From Myxococcales bacterium (GTDB lineage: Bacteria; Myxococcota_A; Polyangia; Polyangiales; Polyangiaceae), in assembly GCA_025359105.1 (NCBI GenBank), contig JANYHK010000047.1, forward strand, positions 17,550-81,549: a stretch of 64,000 nucleotides of DNA, in the 5' to 3' direction. The position numbers and the translations under genes were made by a program. The notes below the pieces were generated by a model. It was not told the origin of the DNA. It saw only the letters and a program-made list of their open reading frames with translations, and searched no databases. Below are positions 1-9,293 of this stretch, piece by piece (positions within the stretch are counted from its first letter, which is position 1; every line of letters begins with the position of its first letter).

Positions 1-841
1 CGCCGATCTCCCAGAGCAGCCACATCGACCGGTGCGCCGCGCCGCCGCGCATGAGGCGGAGGATCTCCTCGAACAGCCGGGGCCGCGCCGCGCGGGCGAG
101 CTCGCCGCGCTGGCCGACCATCGCGTCGTACACGTCGGGCTCGATGCCGAGGTCGAGGCGCGCCGCGAACTTGATCGCGCGGAGGAGCCGCACCGGATCT
201 TCGCGGAAGCGGACGATCGGATCGCCGATCGTGTGGATCGTGCGCCCTTGGATGTGCGGCATGCCGCCGCACCAGTCGAGCACCTGCCTGCGATCGAGAT
301 CGTAAAAGAGCGCGTTGATCGTGAAGTCGCGGCGGAGCGCGTCCTCGTGCGCCTCGCCGAAGACGTTGTCGCTGCGGATGAGGATATCCTCGTCGATCGC
401 CTCGCTGTCGTCCTCGGGGGCTTCGGTCTGCGGGCTGCGGCGGAAGGTGGCGACCTCGACGACCTTGCCGCCCTGGAACAGGATGTGGGCGAGACGAAAG
501 CGCCGCCCGATGACGCGGCAATTTCGGAAGAGACCTTTGACGTCCTCCGGTCGCGCGCTGGTCGCGATGTCGAAGTCCTTCGGCTTGCTCCCGAGGAGCA
601 GATCGCGGACGCATCCCCCGACGAGGTAGGCCTGGAAGCCCGCGCGCTCGAGGCGGCGAACGACCTTGGCGGCGTCGGGATCGATGAGCGACTCGTCGAG
701 GGCGACGTCGTGCCGAACGAGGCCGGTGCCATCGTGGCGTTCGGCGATCACCTTGGCGGGGTCAGCATCACGGACGCGGGGAGCATCCTCCTCGATTCGA
801 AAAGAGGGGAGCTCGGGTAATTCAGGAGGGGGACGGCGCAT
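1..841 (-). CDS. pcnB: PcnB/CCA-adding family nucleotidyltransferase (3' end outside window)
   Basis: A tRNA nucleotidyltransferase/poly(A) polymerase of the class II nucleotidyltransferase family. It would add adenylates or CCA to RNA 3' ends in the cytoplasm. The minus strand reads ATG at 841, then about 66 residues that include YLVGGCVRDLLLG and KPKDFDIATSA (the catalytic G-G-x-V-R-D and D-F-D motifs), followed by IGRRFRLAHI and the LRRDFTINAL and VRFREDPVRLLRAIKFA segments. IGRRFRLAH and RLLRAIKFAARL fit PcnB-type enzymes better than strict CCA enzymes. The frame is open to base 1, so about 280 codons are present and the C-terminal RNA-binding part is missing. Its start is 168 bp from the divergent kinase start. 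Poly(A) polymerase versus CCA enzyme cannot be settled without the C-terminus. Confidence 0.85.
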   Translation of the reverse strand, partial: MRRPPPELPELPSFRIEEDAPRVRDADPAKVIAERHDGTGLVRHDVALDESLIDPDAAKVVRRLERAGFQAYLVGGCVRDLLLGSKPKDFDIATSARPEDVKGLFRNCRVIGRRFRLAHILFQGGKVVEVATFRRSPQTEAPEDDSEAIDEDILIRSDNVFGEAHEDALRRDFTINALFYDLDRRQVLDWCGGMPHIQGRTIHTIGDPIVRFREDPVRLLRAIKFAARLDLGIEPDVYDAMVGQRGELARAARPRLFEEILRLMRGGAAHRSMWLLWEIG

Positions 842-1009
842 GTAAGGTGGCGAATTTGGCCAGAATTTGACCGATCGTGAATGACGACCTCGCCTCGCTT
901 TTCTTCTAGCGTTGACTGTACCAGTCGCGGCCCGTTGCCGCAATCCATCAAAACGAGCGGGGTCGAGCGGGGACGAGCAGGTGGACCGGCATGGTACACT
1001 TACAGGCAG

Positions 1010-2194
1010 ATGGCTCTCGAGCCAGCGCGCCGCCAGGACTTCCAGGTGAACCAGTCGATCGGGGCCGGCTCGACGGCCATGGTCTTCGATGCGGTGCACC
1101 TGGCCACCGGCAAGCAGGTCGCGCTCAAGATGCTCGAGCAGGAGGCCGAGCAGTCGGCAGAGCTCCGCGAGCGCCTCGCGCGTGAGGCGTTCATCCTGGC
1201 GGGCGTCGAGAGCAAGCACGTCGGGCGCATCCTCGGCTTCGGCTACGACAAGGACATGCCGTTCCTCGTCCTGGAGCGGCTCCACGGCGAGACCTTGGAC
1301 GCGCTCATCAAGCGCGAGGGGCAGCTCACCACGCGGCAGGTCGTTCACTGGGTGGAGCAGCTCCTCGTCGGCGTCCGCGACTGCCACGCGGCCGGCATCG
1401 TCCACCGCGACATCAAGCCGTCGAACGTCTTTCTCCAGGACGAGGGCAACGGCACGCACAGCGTGAAGCTCATCGACTTCGGCGTCGCGCGCCTGCGCGA
1501 GCTGGCGCAGGTGGGGATCGGCCTCACGCAGACCAACCACCTCCTCGGCAGCATGGGCTACATGGCGCCCGAGCAGTTCCACGATCCGAAGAGCGCAGGG
1601 CCGCCCGCCGATCTCTACGCCGTGGGCGTGGTCCTGTTCCGCGTGATCGCCGGGCGCCTGCCGTTCGTCCACCGCTCGCTCGAGGCGGTCATTCGTATGA
1701 AGTGCGAGGCGGACCCGCCGCTCCTCTCGTCGATGTCGAACGTGGTCTCCATCGGCGCGCTCGACACGTTCTGTAACCGCGCGCTGGCCCGCGATCCGGC
1801 GCACCGCTTCCAGAGCGCACGCGAGATGCTCGACGAGTGGTGGAACGTGGTCGCGCACATCGACGAAGAGGCGCCGCTCACGCTCGACTCGAACGCCCTC
1901 GACGTCGTCTTCGACGAGGAGACGAGCCCCGAGGATCCGCTCCTGCGCACGCTCACCGAGGTCCTCTCCGGCTCCAACCCGGCGGCGACGGTGCGCGAGC
2001 CGCCGCTCGAGGGGACGGCGGCCGCGTCGTCACGCACGATGCCGGACATGCGCCCGCCGATGGCCACGCTGGTCGACGAAGCGCCGCCCGCGACCGACGG
2101 GAGCACGACGGCTCCCGGTACGCACACCGTCAAGCGCCTGCTCGACGAAGAAGCCGCACTTCAGCGCCGCCCGCCGACGCGACGAGGCAGCTGA
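1010..2194 (+). CDS. Hanks-type Ser/Thr protein kinase (soluble)
   Basis: A eukaryotic-like Ser/Thr kinase of 394 aa. Visible kinase landmarks are the glycine loop IGAGSTAMVF (residues 17-26), the ATP-anchoring Lys40 in VALKML, the catalytic loop HRDIKPSN (132-139), the Mg-binding DFG (156-158) and GYMAPEQ of the activation/P+1 segment. About 100 residues rich in Glu, Pro, Thr and Ala follow the kinase domain. No membrane segment is seen, so the protein is probably cytoplasmic. I chose the ATG at 1010. The frame is open upstream to 881, but those codons do not resemble kinase sequence. The gene lies 99 bp before dnaK on the same strand. Substrates are unknown; the dnaK neighbourhood is suggestive only. 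Confidence 0.88.
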   Translation: MALEPARRQDFQVNQSIGAGSTAMVFDAVHLATGKQVALKMLEQEAEQSAELRERLAREAFILAGVESKHVGRILGFGYDKDMPFLVLERLHGETLDALIKREGQLTTRQVVHWVEQLLVGVRDCHAAGIVHRDIKPSNVFLQDEGNGTHSVKLIDFGVARLRELAQVGIGLTQTNHLLGSMGYMAPEQFHDPKSAGPPADLYAVGVVLFRVIAGRLPFVHRSLEAVIRMKCEADPPLLSSMSNVVSIGALDTFCNRALARDPAHRFQSAREMLDEWWNVVAHIDEEAPLTLDSNALDVVFDEETSPEDPLLRTLTEVLSGSNPAATVREPPLEGTAAASSRTMPDMRPPMATLVDEAPPATDGSTTAPGTHTVKRLLDEEAALQRRPPTRRGS

Positions 2195-2228
2195 GACGCG
2201 GTTTGTTTCACGAATCGTGCCGTAGCCG

Positions 2229-2256
2229 TTGACGTCGCCGTCCGTGTGATTAGCTT
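2229..2256 (+). promoter_or_regulatory. possible sigma70-like promoter for dnaK
   Basis: In the 99-bp gap before dnaK, TTGACG (2229-2234) is followed after 16 bp by TAGCTT (2251-2256). This is a weak match to a -35/-10 pair. No CIRCE-type inverted repeat is visible. The call is by eye only. Confidence 0.25.
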
Positions 2257-2293
2257 GGCCCCCAGCTAGCCAGAAGGACGGAGAGACACAGCT

Positions 2294-4231
<1,938 letters not shown>

Positions 4232-4284
4232 CCCGCGCACGGCAAACGCGCGGCTCGAGCCGCGCGACGCCACGCGAACGGAAG

Positions 4285-4316
4285 ACGGGGAGAGGCGACG
4301 GCTTCTCCCCGTTTTT
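4285..4316 (+). terminator. Rho-independent terminator after dnaK
   Basis: A perfect 9-bp stem (4285-4293 with 4304-4312) encloses a 10-nt loop. It is followed by a T-run at 4312-4316, 53 bp after the dnaK stop. Confidence 0.8.
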
Positions 4317-4415
4317 CGTTTCCCGCTGGCGCAGGGGCCGCCGCGAGCGGCGGGCAAACGGCGCGGCTTTACGTACCGCGCGCGGTGGTGTACGAAAGCC
4401 CTGAAATTCGCGACT

Positions 4416-4492
4416 GCGCCACTAGCTCAGCTGGATAGAGCGACGGCCTCCGGAGCCGTAGGTCAGAGGTTCGAATCCTCTGTGGCGCGCCA
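4416..4492 (+). tRNA. tRNA-Arg (anticodon CCG)
   Basis: A 77-nt cloverleaf: acceptor GCGCCAC pairs with GTGGCGC (4482-4488), then discriminator G and an encoded CCA (4490-4492). The D-arm is GCTC/GAGC. The anticodon stem ACGGC/GCCGT holds loop CTCCGGA, with CCG at the anticodon positions, so it reads CGG. The T-arm is AGAGG-TTCGAAT-CCTCT. A recombinase remnant begins immediately after its 3' end. Confidence 0.96.
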
Positions 4493-4836
4493 CTCGATAG
4501 CGGTGCATCTGCCGGAGCGCACCGTTGATCTCGATGAAGCCGTAGCCGCGGTCGGGCGTGTAGCCGATGAGCTCGTAGGCTCGAACGAGGCTCCCGAAGC
4601 GGTGGCGGTACCCCGCGGGCGACGGCATCTCGTCGGTCTCGGTGATCAGGATCCCCGACAACCTGCCGAACTTCTCGTGGAGGGCGCGGAGGCGCTCGAG
4701 GAGCTCGTCGTTCGAGAGGCGACGGTGCCGTTCGAGCAGGATCCCCTGCGCGGTGTAGAACTGCGCGGGCTCGACGATGGCATCGAACGCGCCGTCGCAC
4801 CGGACGCGCAGGCACGGGGCGCTCTTGGCTGTTCGA
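4493..4836 (-). pseudogene. Serine-recombinase C-terminal remnant beside tRNA-Arg
   Basis: The minus strand encodes about 110 residues typical of the C-terminal half of large resolvase-type recombinases. Examples are AIVEPAQFYTAQGILLERHR, NDELLERLRALHEKFGRLSG, YRHRFGSLVRAYELIGYTPD and YGFIEINGALRQMHR. The frame has no start of its own and no catalytic resolvase domain. It begins abruptly next to the stop of the upstream ECF gene. It loses similarity within a few codons of the tRNA 3' end, where the reading runs into the tRNA itself. This is a truncated fossil of an integration module. The exact recombinase subfamily is inferred from motif memory. Confidence 0.68.
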
Positions 4837-6084
4837 CTACGTGCCGATTTGCAATCGTCTCTCCAAGAGCTCCCGCACGGCCTGGGTCGGGGCGGATTTC
4901 ACGGCGACATCTCGATAGCGTCGGGCGGCATGGTCGTGTCCGCAGCGCCGATGCAGGTCCGCGAGCACCGCCGCCCACTGATAGGACCCGGCGAGCCAGC
5001 TTGGCGGTTCAAAGCCCTCGAGCAATGCGAGCCCCGCCGCGGGGCCTTGCCACTGCGCGACCGCCACCGCGCGGTTGAGTTTGTGCAGCGCGGAGGGGGC
5101 GACCTGCTCGAGCAGCGCGTAGCACTCGACGACCTTCTCCCAGCGCGTCTCCGCGAACGATGGGGCGAGGCAATGCTCGGCCGCGATCCCTGCCTCCGCG
5201 TGGTAGCGCGAGAAGACATCGCCGCGGGCAGAATCCGCGAGCCACGAGAGCCCGAGCTGGATCCTCTCCTGGTCCCACAGCGCTCGGTCCTGCTCCTCGA
5301 GCAGAATGAGCCCGCCCGAGGCGTCCTGACGCGCGGTGATCCGAGCCGCGTGCAGATGCATCAGGGCCAGGAGCGCAGAGGTCTCCGGAGCCTTCCCGAC
5401 TGGATGTTCCGCCAAGATGGAAGCCAGTCGTATCGCCTCGTCGGACAACTCCTGGCGGATGGCGGTCTCGGCGTGCGACGAGAGGTAGCCCTCCGTGAAC
5501 AAGAGGTAGAGGATCTTGTGCACCGCTGGCAGGCGCGAGGAGTACTGCTCGAACGTCAGCTCGTCGATGGAGGGCGGAACTTCTCGTAGCCGATTGCGGG
5601 CCCGCTCGAGGCGCTTGTAGACATTGGCCTCGGTGCTGAACAGCCGCAGCGCGATCTCCCGAACGTCGAAACCGCAGAGCGTCTTGAGAGCCAAGACCAG
5701 CTGCGACTCGGGCGGCAGCCCCTCGTCGCAGCAGACGAACAGCATCCTGAGCAGGTCGTCTGGCATCTCACCGGCCAGGAAGGGCTCCGGAGCGTCCTCC
5801 GGAGCTCCCATGTATTCGGACCGGGTCTCGCCCAAGATGCGGCCGCGACGGGTTCGCTGGCGCAGCTCCCCGACGAGCGCGTTGCGCGCGACTCGAAAGA
5901 GCCAGGCCGACGGATTGTCGGGCAAGCCCGCCACGGTCCACGACTCGAGCGCGGTCATCAGCGCGGCCTGAACGGCGTCCTCAACCGCCTCGAGGTGCTG
6001 CACTCCCAGCCGGCGCGAGAGCGTCGCGACAAGCCGGCCGTACTCGTGCCGGAAGAAGTGCTCAACGAGGCGCGGAGCGCTCAA
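4837..6084 (-). CDS. ECF42-type RNA polymerase sigma factor (SigJ/DUF6596)
   Basis: An extracytoplasmic-function sigma factor that would redirect RNA polymerase. Region sigma2 is visible in LVEHFFRHEYGRLVATLSRR and EDAVQAALMTALESW. Sigma4 follows, with LALKTLCGFDVREIALRLF and AEANVYKRLERAR-like helices. The long C-terminal extension carries the DUF6596 signature KILYLLFTEGYLSSH and a TPR-like tail (LNRAVAVAQWQGPAAGLALL), which defines ECF42. The gene directly follows a DGPF/YCII protein, the known genomic partner of ECF42. I chose the TTG at 6084 because it overlaps the partner's stop (TTGA) and precedes the conserved N-terminus. A GTG at 6141 in the same frame is the alternative, giving 434 aa. 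No anti-sigma factor is adjacent; in ECF42 the C-terminal extension is thought to be regulatory. Confidence 0.9.
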   Translation of the reverse strand: MSAPRLVEHFFRHEYGRLVATLSRRLGVQHLEAVEDAVQAALMTALESWTVAGLPDNPSAWLFRVARNALVGELRQRTRRGRILGETRSEYMGAPEDAPEPFLAGEMPDDLLRMLFVCCDEGLPPESQLVLALKTLCGFDVREIALRLFSTEANVYKRLERARNRLREVPPSIDELTFEQYSSRLPAVHKILYLLFTEGYLSSHAETAIRQELSDEAIRLASILAEHPVGKAPETSALLALMHLHAARITARQDASGGLILLEEQDRALWDQERIQLGLSWLADSARGDVFSRYHAEAGIAAEHCLAPSFAETRWEKVVECYALLEQVAPSALHKLNRAVAVAQWQGPAAGLALLEGFEPPSWLAGSYQWAAVLADLHRRCGHDHAARRYRDVAVKSAPTQAVRELLERRLQIGT

Positions 6085-6425
6085 GGCGTGTGGATCTCGA
6101 TGACCTCCACGCCCGAGCTGGGGCCCACCAGTCCCGGACACCCACGAGCGACCTCGATGGCCTCGTCGAGGTTGTCTGCCGAGACGATCATGTAGCCGCC
6201 GACCAGCTCCTTGACCTCGACGAACGGTCCGTCCGCCGCAGGCTGAGAGGTGACGAGTCGTCCCTGACCGAGCTTCCCCCCCATGTCGACGAGGTTCGTC
6301 TTGAACTTCGCCTGCCAGGCGCCGAACTGGGCGTACATCTCCTGCATCTGCGCGGGCGAAGGCTTCTCGCCCTTCGGGCTATTCGCAGTCCGTAGATTTC
6401 GTTGCATACACAGGTACTTGGGCAT
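6081..6425 (-). CDS. DGPF/YCII-related protein (ECF42 partner)
   Basis: A small YCII-like (DGPF) protein of 114 aa. It shows the family hallmark ADGPFVEVKELVGGYMIV and the downstream DEAIEVARGCPG and VEVIEIHTP segments. A good AAGGAG Shine-Dalgarno sequence sits 7 bp before the ATG. Its stop overlaps the sigma-factor start, so the two are translationally coupled. DGPF proteins are the usual partners or targets of ECF42 sigma factors. Their biochemical role is not firmly known; YCII-like folds may be small enzymes or ligand-binding ferredoxin-like domains. Confidence 0.9.
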   Translation of the reverse strand: MPKYLCMQRNLRTANSPKGEKPSPAQMQEMYAQFGAWQAKFKTNLVDMGGKLGQGRLVTSQPAADGPFVEVKELVGGYMIVSADNLDEAIEVARGCPGLVGPSSGVEVIEIHTP

Positions 6426-6610
6426 GATTTCGCTCCTTCTGCGGTTTGGTCGGTCAACTCGATCGACACACTATGACGCCTGAGCGACCGCGTCTTGGAC
6501 ACTGCCCTCGCGCAATTTCTCGAAGGCCGCCGCGCCGGGCGGTCCGGAAGCCCGCGCTAGCGCGATGGTTTGGCCTGCCGTGGATCCGACTACAGGCACG
6601 CGCAGCGCGG

Positions 6611-7033
6611 TCACGTCTCTCTCTCGTGGAGTTGAGCCGTGAGCTCGCGAACGAGCGCGTCGCGATCCGTGCGGACGCGGCGCGCGAAGCCTCGCGGAGC
6701 AGCGGTCTTCGCATCGTAGCGGGCGCTCCAGGCGATTATCTCGAGGAGCATCGGCATGAGCTCCGCGCCCTTCGGGGTGAGCGTGTAGCGCGTGCGCGCC
6801 GCCGCGGTGTGGATGACGTCCTTGCGAATGATTCCGTGCGCCTCGAGTCGTTCTAGACGTTCCGCCAGGATGTTCGTCGAGATGCGTTCATCCGACGCGA
6901 GCAACTCCCCGTAGCTGCTCTTCCCCTTGAACATGAGGTCGCGCACGACGAGCAAGCTCCACGCGTCCCCGAAGATATCGAGGGCGAAGTGGATGGGGCA
7001 GTGCGAGCTCGGCTGCGGTCGGCGCTTGGGCAC
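6611..7033 (-). CDS. HxlR-family transcriptional regulator
   Basis: A winged-helix MarR-like regulator of the HxlR family, 140 aa. The conserved core is visible: CPIHFALDIFGDAWSLLVVR, then FGELL-type helix FKGKSSYGELL, the recognition helix RISTNILAERLERLEAHGII and wing sequence TRYTLTPKGAEL. The CPI-type Cys near residue 13 is the usual N-terminal Cys of the family, which in some members senses oxidants or aldehydes. The GTG at 7033 fits the family N-terminus; an in-frame TTG at 7069 lies inside the operator-like palindrome and is less likely. It is divergent from the SRPBCC-TfoX pair and probably represses the shared promoter region. Confidence 0.9.
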   Translation of the reverse strand: MPKRRPQPSSHCPIHFALDIFGDAWSLLVVRDLMFKGKSSYGELLASDERISTNILAERLERLEAHGIIRKDVIHTAAARTRYTLTPKGAELMPMLLEIIAWSARYDAKTAAPRGFARRVRTDRDALVRELTAQLHERET

Positions 7034-7054
7034 GGCAAACGGTCCTTTGGTGAC

Positions 7055-7105
7055 ACTTGCAAAATGCAAGTTCCAGTGTTACACCCAAGTTTGCAAAACA
7101 CAAGT
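7055..7105. promoter_or_regulatory. Tandem palindromic operators in hxlR/SRPBCC divergent promoter
   Basis: Two related sites lie in the 89-bp divergent gap. The first (7055-7071) is a perfect inverted repeat, ACTTGC-N5-GCAAGT. The second (7086-7105) carries the same core on the other strand (ACTTGTGTTTTGCAAACTTG) and matches the first at about 13 of 17 positions. Their place between a regulator and a divergent gene suggests HxlR binding. The assignment is inference. Confidence 0.6.
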
Positions 7106-7122
7106 CACGAAAGGGGTGTGCA

Positions 7123-7629
7123 ATGACGGTCCTGGAGAACTCGATTCGAATCAACGCCTCGCCAGAAGACGTCTGGTCGGTCCTGGGCAAGCTCGACGCC
7201 CTGCACGAGTACGATCCAGGCGTCGCCCTGGCGAAGGTCCTCGAAGGAGCGCCTGCCGGCGTTGGCGCCGCAAGGCAGTGCGATCTGGCGCCGGGCGGTT
7301 GGTTTCGCGAGCGCGTCACGTCATGGCGGCGCGCAGAGGCGATCGGCTTCGAGCTCTACGAGTGCACGCTCCCGGTCAAGTTGCTCCGGCATACGTACAC
7401 CCTCGAGAAGGCGGGCGACGAGACCGTTGTCCGTCAGCGAATGGAGTACGAGCTCAAGTTCGGACCTTTGGGCAAGGTGATGGACGCGCTGATGGTCCGC
7501 AAGAAGTGGGACGCGGGTATCAAAGGTTTCTTCGTCGGGCTGAAGCGCCACGTGGAGGAGCAGGCGCAGGCAGGCGGCGCCCGAGCCTCGTCGTCCGCCG
7601 GCGCGAATGGGAGCTCGCCGTCGCCATGA
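7123..7629 (+). CDS. SRPBCC (START-like) family protein
   Basis: A START/Bet v1-like hydrophobic-ligand-binding fold protein of 168 aa. Signature segments are the N-terminal strand ENSIRINASPEDVWSVLGKL, the central EAIGFELYECTLPVKLLRH and the C-terminal helix KKWDAGIKGFFVGLKRHVEE. I chose the ATG at 7123 because an AAAGGGG Shine-Dalgarno sequence lies just upstream and the next in-frame start sits inside the operator region. The start follows the HxlR-like palindromes, so HxlR probably controls it. It overlaps the TfoX-domain gene by ATGA. The specific ligand cannot be told from sequence. Confidence 0.82.
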   Translation: MTVLENSIRINASPEDVWSVLGKLDALHEYDPGVALAKVLEGAPAGVGAARQCDLAPGGWFRERVTSWRRAEAIGFELYECTLPVKLLRHTYTLEKAGDETVVRQRMEYELKFGPLGKVMDALMVRKKWDAGIKGFFVGLKRHVEEQAQAGGARASSSAGANGSSPSP

Positions 7630-8015
7630 GCTACGACGAGCAATTCGCGGACAGGGTTCGCGCCGCGCTCGCAGATCGGGACGCCGTCGCGGAGAAGAAG
7701 ATGTTCGGCGGGCTGTGCTTCATGGTGAACGGGCACATGTGTTGCGGCCTCACCGCGACCGACTTCATGGTTCGTGTGGGGCCGGACGCATACGACGACG
7801 CGCTCTCCCAACCGCATGCGCGACCCATGGACTTCACCGGACGCCCGCTCGTCGGGATGGTCTATGTCGCGCCCGCGGGGACGCGGACGAGTGCGGCGCT
7901 CGCGAAGTGGGTCAAGCGCGGCGTTCAGTTTGCGTCGAATCTTCCGCCGAAGACGAAGGCGAGGAAGAAGAAGCGGGCGGTCCCGCCGCGGTTGCAGCGC
8001 CGCCTCCGCGGCTGA
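7626..8015 (+). CDS. TfoX N-terminal domain protein
   Basis: A 129-aa protein of the TfoX/Sxy N-terminal domain family. Recognisable features are VAEKKMFGGLCFMVNGHMCC, then MVRVGPDAYDDAL and MDFTGRPLVGMVYVAPAG. The C-terminus is a Lys/Arg-rich tail (KTKARKKKR). Stand-alone TfoX-N proteins are common and are not necessarily competence regulators. The start ATG overlaps the SRPBCC stop (ATGA), so it is the second gene of that operon. Confidence 0.87.
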   Translation: MSYDEQFADRVRAALADRDAVAEKKMFGGLCFMVNGHMCCGLTATDFMVRVGPDAYDDALSQPHARPMDFTGRPLVGMVYVAPAGTRTSAALAKWVKRGVQFASNLPPKTKARKKKRAVPPRLQRRLRG

Positions 8016-8194
8016 TGACGCTCGAGCCTCGTCGACGTGCTCGCAGACGGGCTCTTCGAGACACCGGGGCGTGCTCGGTTTGTATGGGGTCCACTCGGGT
8101 TGAGGGGTCGTCTACCTCCCCCGCACCCACGCGATGAGTTCGACACGGTCTTCTCGACGCCGCGCGTGACGGCAAGAATGAGCATCGGTCTGGA

Positions 8195-9286
8195 TCACTT
8201 TGAAGGGCGCATGATCCGCAGCACGGGCGTCCCCTTCGAGCCCGCGACCAGCGGGAAGAACACCCGATGCGTGGCGGGGTCGACGGCGACCGAATGGGCG
8301 TTGTCCCCAGGGTGATCGTGCCCGACGAGCACGACGCCGGGCTGCCCGATATCGAACACCGTCAGGTCGCCGTTCTCCGCCGCGACGTAGAGCCAACCAA
8401 GCCCGGGATCGATGGCCAGAACGTCGGGTCCGCTGCCGCTCGCCGCGGTCGCGACAGCGTGATTGCCGCCGAGATCCACGCGCGCGAGGACGTCGTTCGA
8501 TTCGCACGCGATGAAAGCGCTCTGCCCGTCCGGGTGGATGCGCAAGCCATGCGCCCCGCTACAGCCCGGCAGAGCGATCGAGGTCGTCGCCTTCGCGGTC
8601 GTCGGGTCGACGGCAACGAGCTGGTCCGGCGGCGAGGCCGCCACGACGGTGATCCAGAACACGCCGCGCGCCGCATCGTAGACGACGTTGCCCGTCTCGC
8701 TGCCGAGCGGCACCTGCCTGCGCGCACCGCTGCCGGAGTCGGCGATCAAGGACAGCGCCCCGTCGCCCTGGTCGGAGACGCCGACCATCTTGTGGGTGGG
8801 ATCCCAGCCGACGCCGTCGGGGCCGCGACCCGTCGTGACGCGCCGGATCTCCGTCATCGCCTTGTTGTCGATGAGGACGAGCTGGTTCGGCGAGCTGGTG
8901 ACGAAGATGATCCCGACATCGTCGGCGACGACAACGCCGCGAGCGGTCGGGATGTTCGGGAGCTGCTTCAGGACCGAACCGTCGTGCATGTCGTTGATGA
9001 GGACAGCCCCGTCGTTCATGTGCGCGATCACCAGATGCCCCAGGCCGGTGTCGACGTCCTGGTAGTCGAAGCGCGTCGCGCCGCCGGGAAGATCGACGTC
9101 GGCCACCAGGACCAACGGGAGCTTTCCGGTGGCCGATGCCCCCGCGTCCCCGCCGGTCGCCCCGCTGCTGCTGCTACTGGAGCTGCTGCTCGTGCCGCCC
9201 GGCGACGACGGCGAGGTCGTCTTGGAGCAGCCCGTCGCGAGCGCGAGGGCGAGGAGAAGGGCGGGGACGGCGGGACAAGTCTTCAC
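8195..9286 (-). CDS. YVTN/YncE-like beta-propeller lipoprotein
   Basis: A secreted lipoprotein of about 363 aa with a beta-propeller fold made of YVTN/YncE-like repeats. The signal ends at the lipobox LALATGC, followed by a Ser/Gly-rich linker. Repeat blades are seen in GLGHLVIAHMNDGAVLIND, ARGVVVADDVGIIFVTSS, GPDGVGWDPTHKMVGVSDQG, AHGLRIHPDGQSAFIACESN and GPDVLAIDPGLGWLYVAAEN. I chose the GTG at 9286, which gives a clean signal peptide and follows a GAGG site. It begins 8 bp after the stop of the upstream PepSY-like lipoprotein, so the two form an operon. Ligand or enzymatic role is unknown. Confidence 0.78.
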   Translation of the reverse strand: MKTCPAVPALLLALALATGCSKTTSPSSPGGTSSSSSSSSSGATGGDAGASATGKLPLVLVADVDLPGGATRFDYQDVDTGLGHLVIAHMNDGAVLINDMHDGSVLKQLPNIPTARGVVVADDVGIIFVTSSPNQLVLIDNKAMTEIRRVTTGRGPDGVGWDPTHKMVGVSDQGDGALSLIADSGSGARRQVPLGSETGNVVYDAARGVFWITVVAASPPDQLVAVDPTTAKATTSIALPGCSGAHGLRIHPDGQSAFIACESNDVLARVDLGGNHAVATAASGSGPDVLAIDPGLGWLYVAAENGDLTVFDIGQPGVVLVGHDHPGDNAHSVAVDPATHRVFFPLVAGSKGTPVLRIMRPSK

Positions 9287-9293
9287 GTTCGCC

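Noticed and set aside
6426..6610. Possible gene or terminator between the DGPF and HxlR genes
   Set aside because: No convincing ORF and no stem with a T-run were seen.
8016..8194. Possible small ORF in the gap after the TfoX gene
   Set aside because: No frame shows a Shine-Dalgarno, codon bias or similarity. Nothing is supported here.
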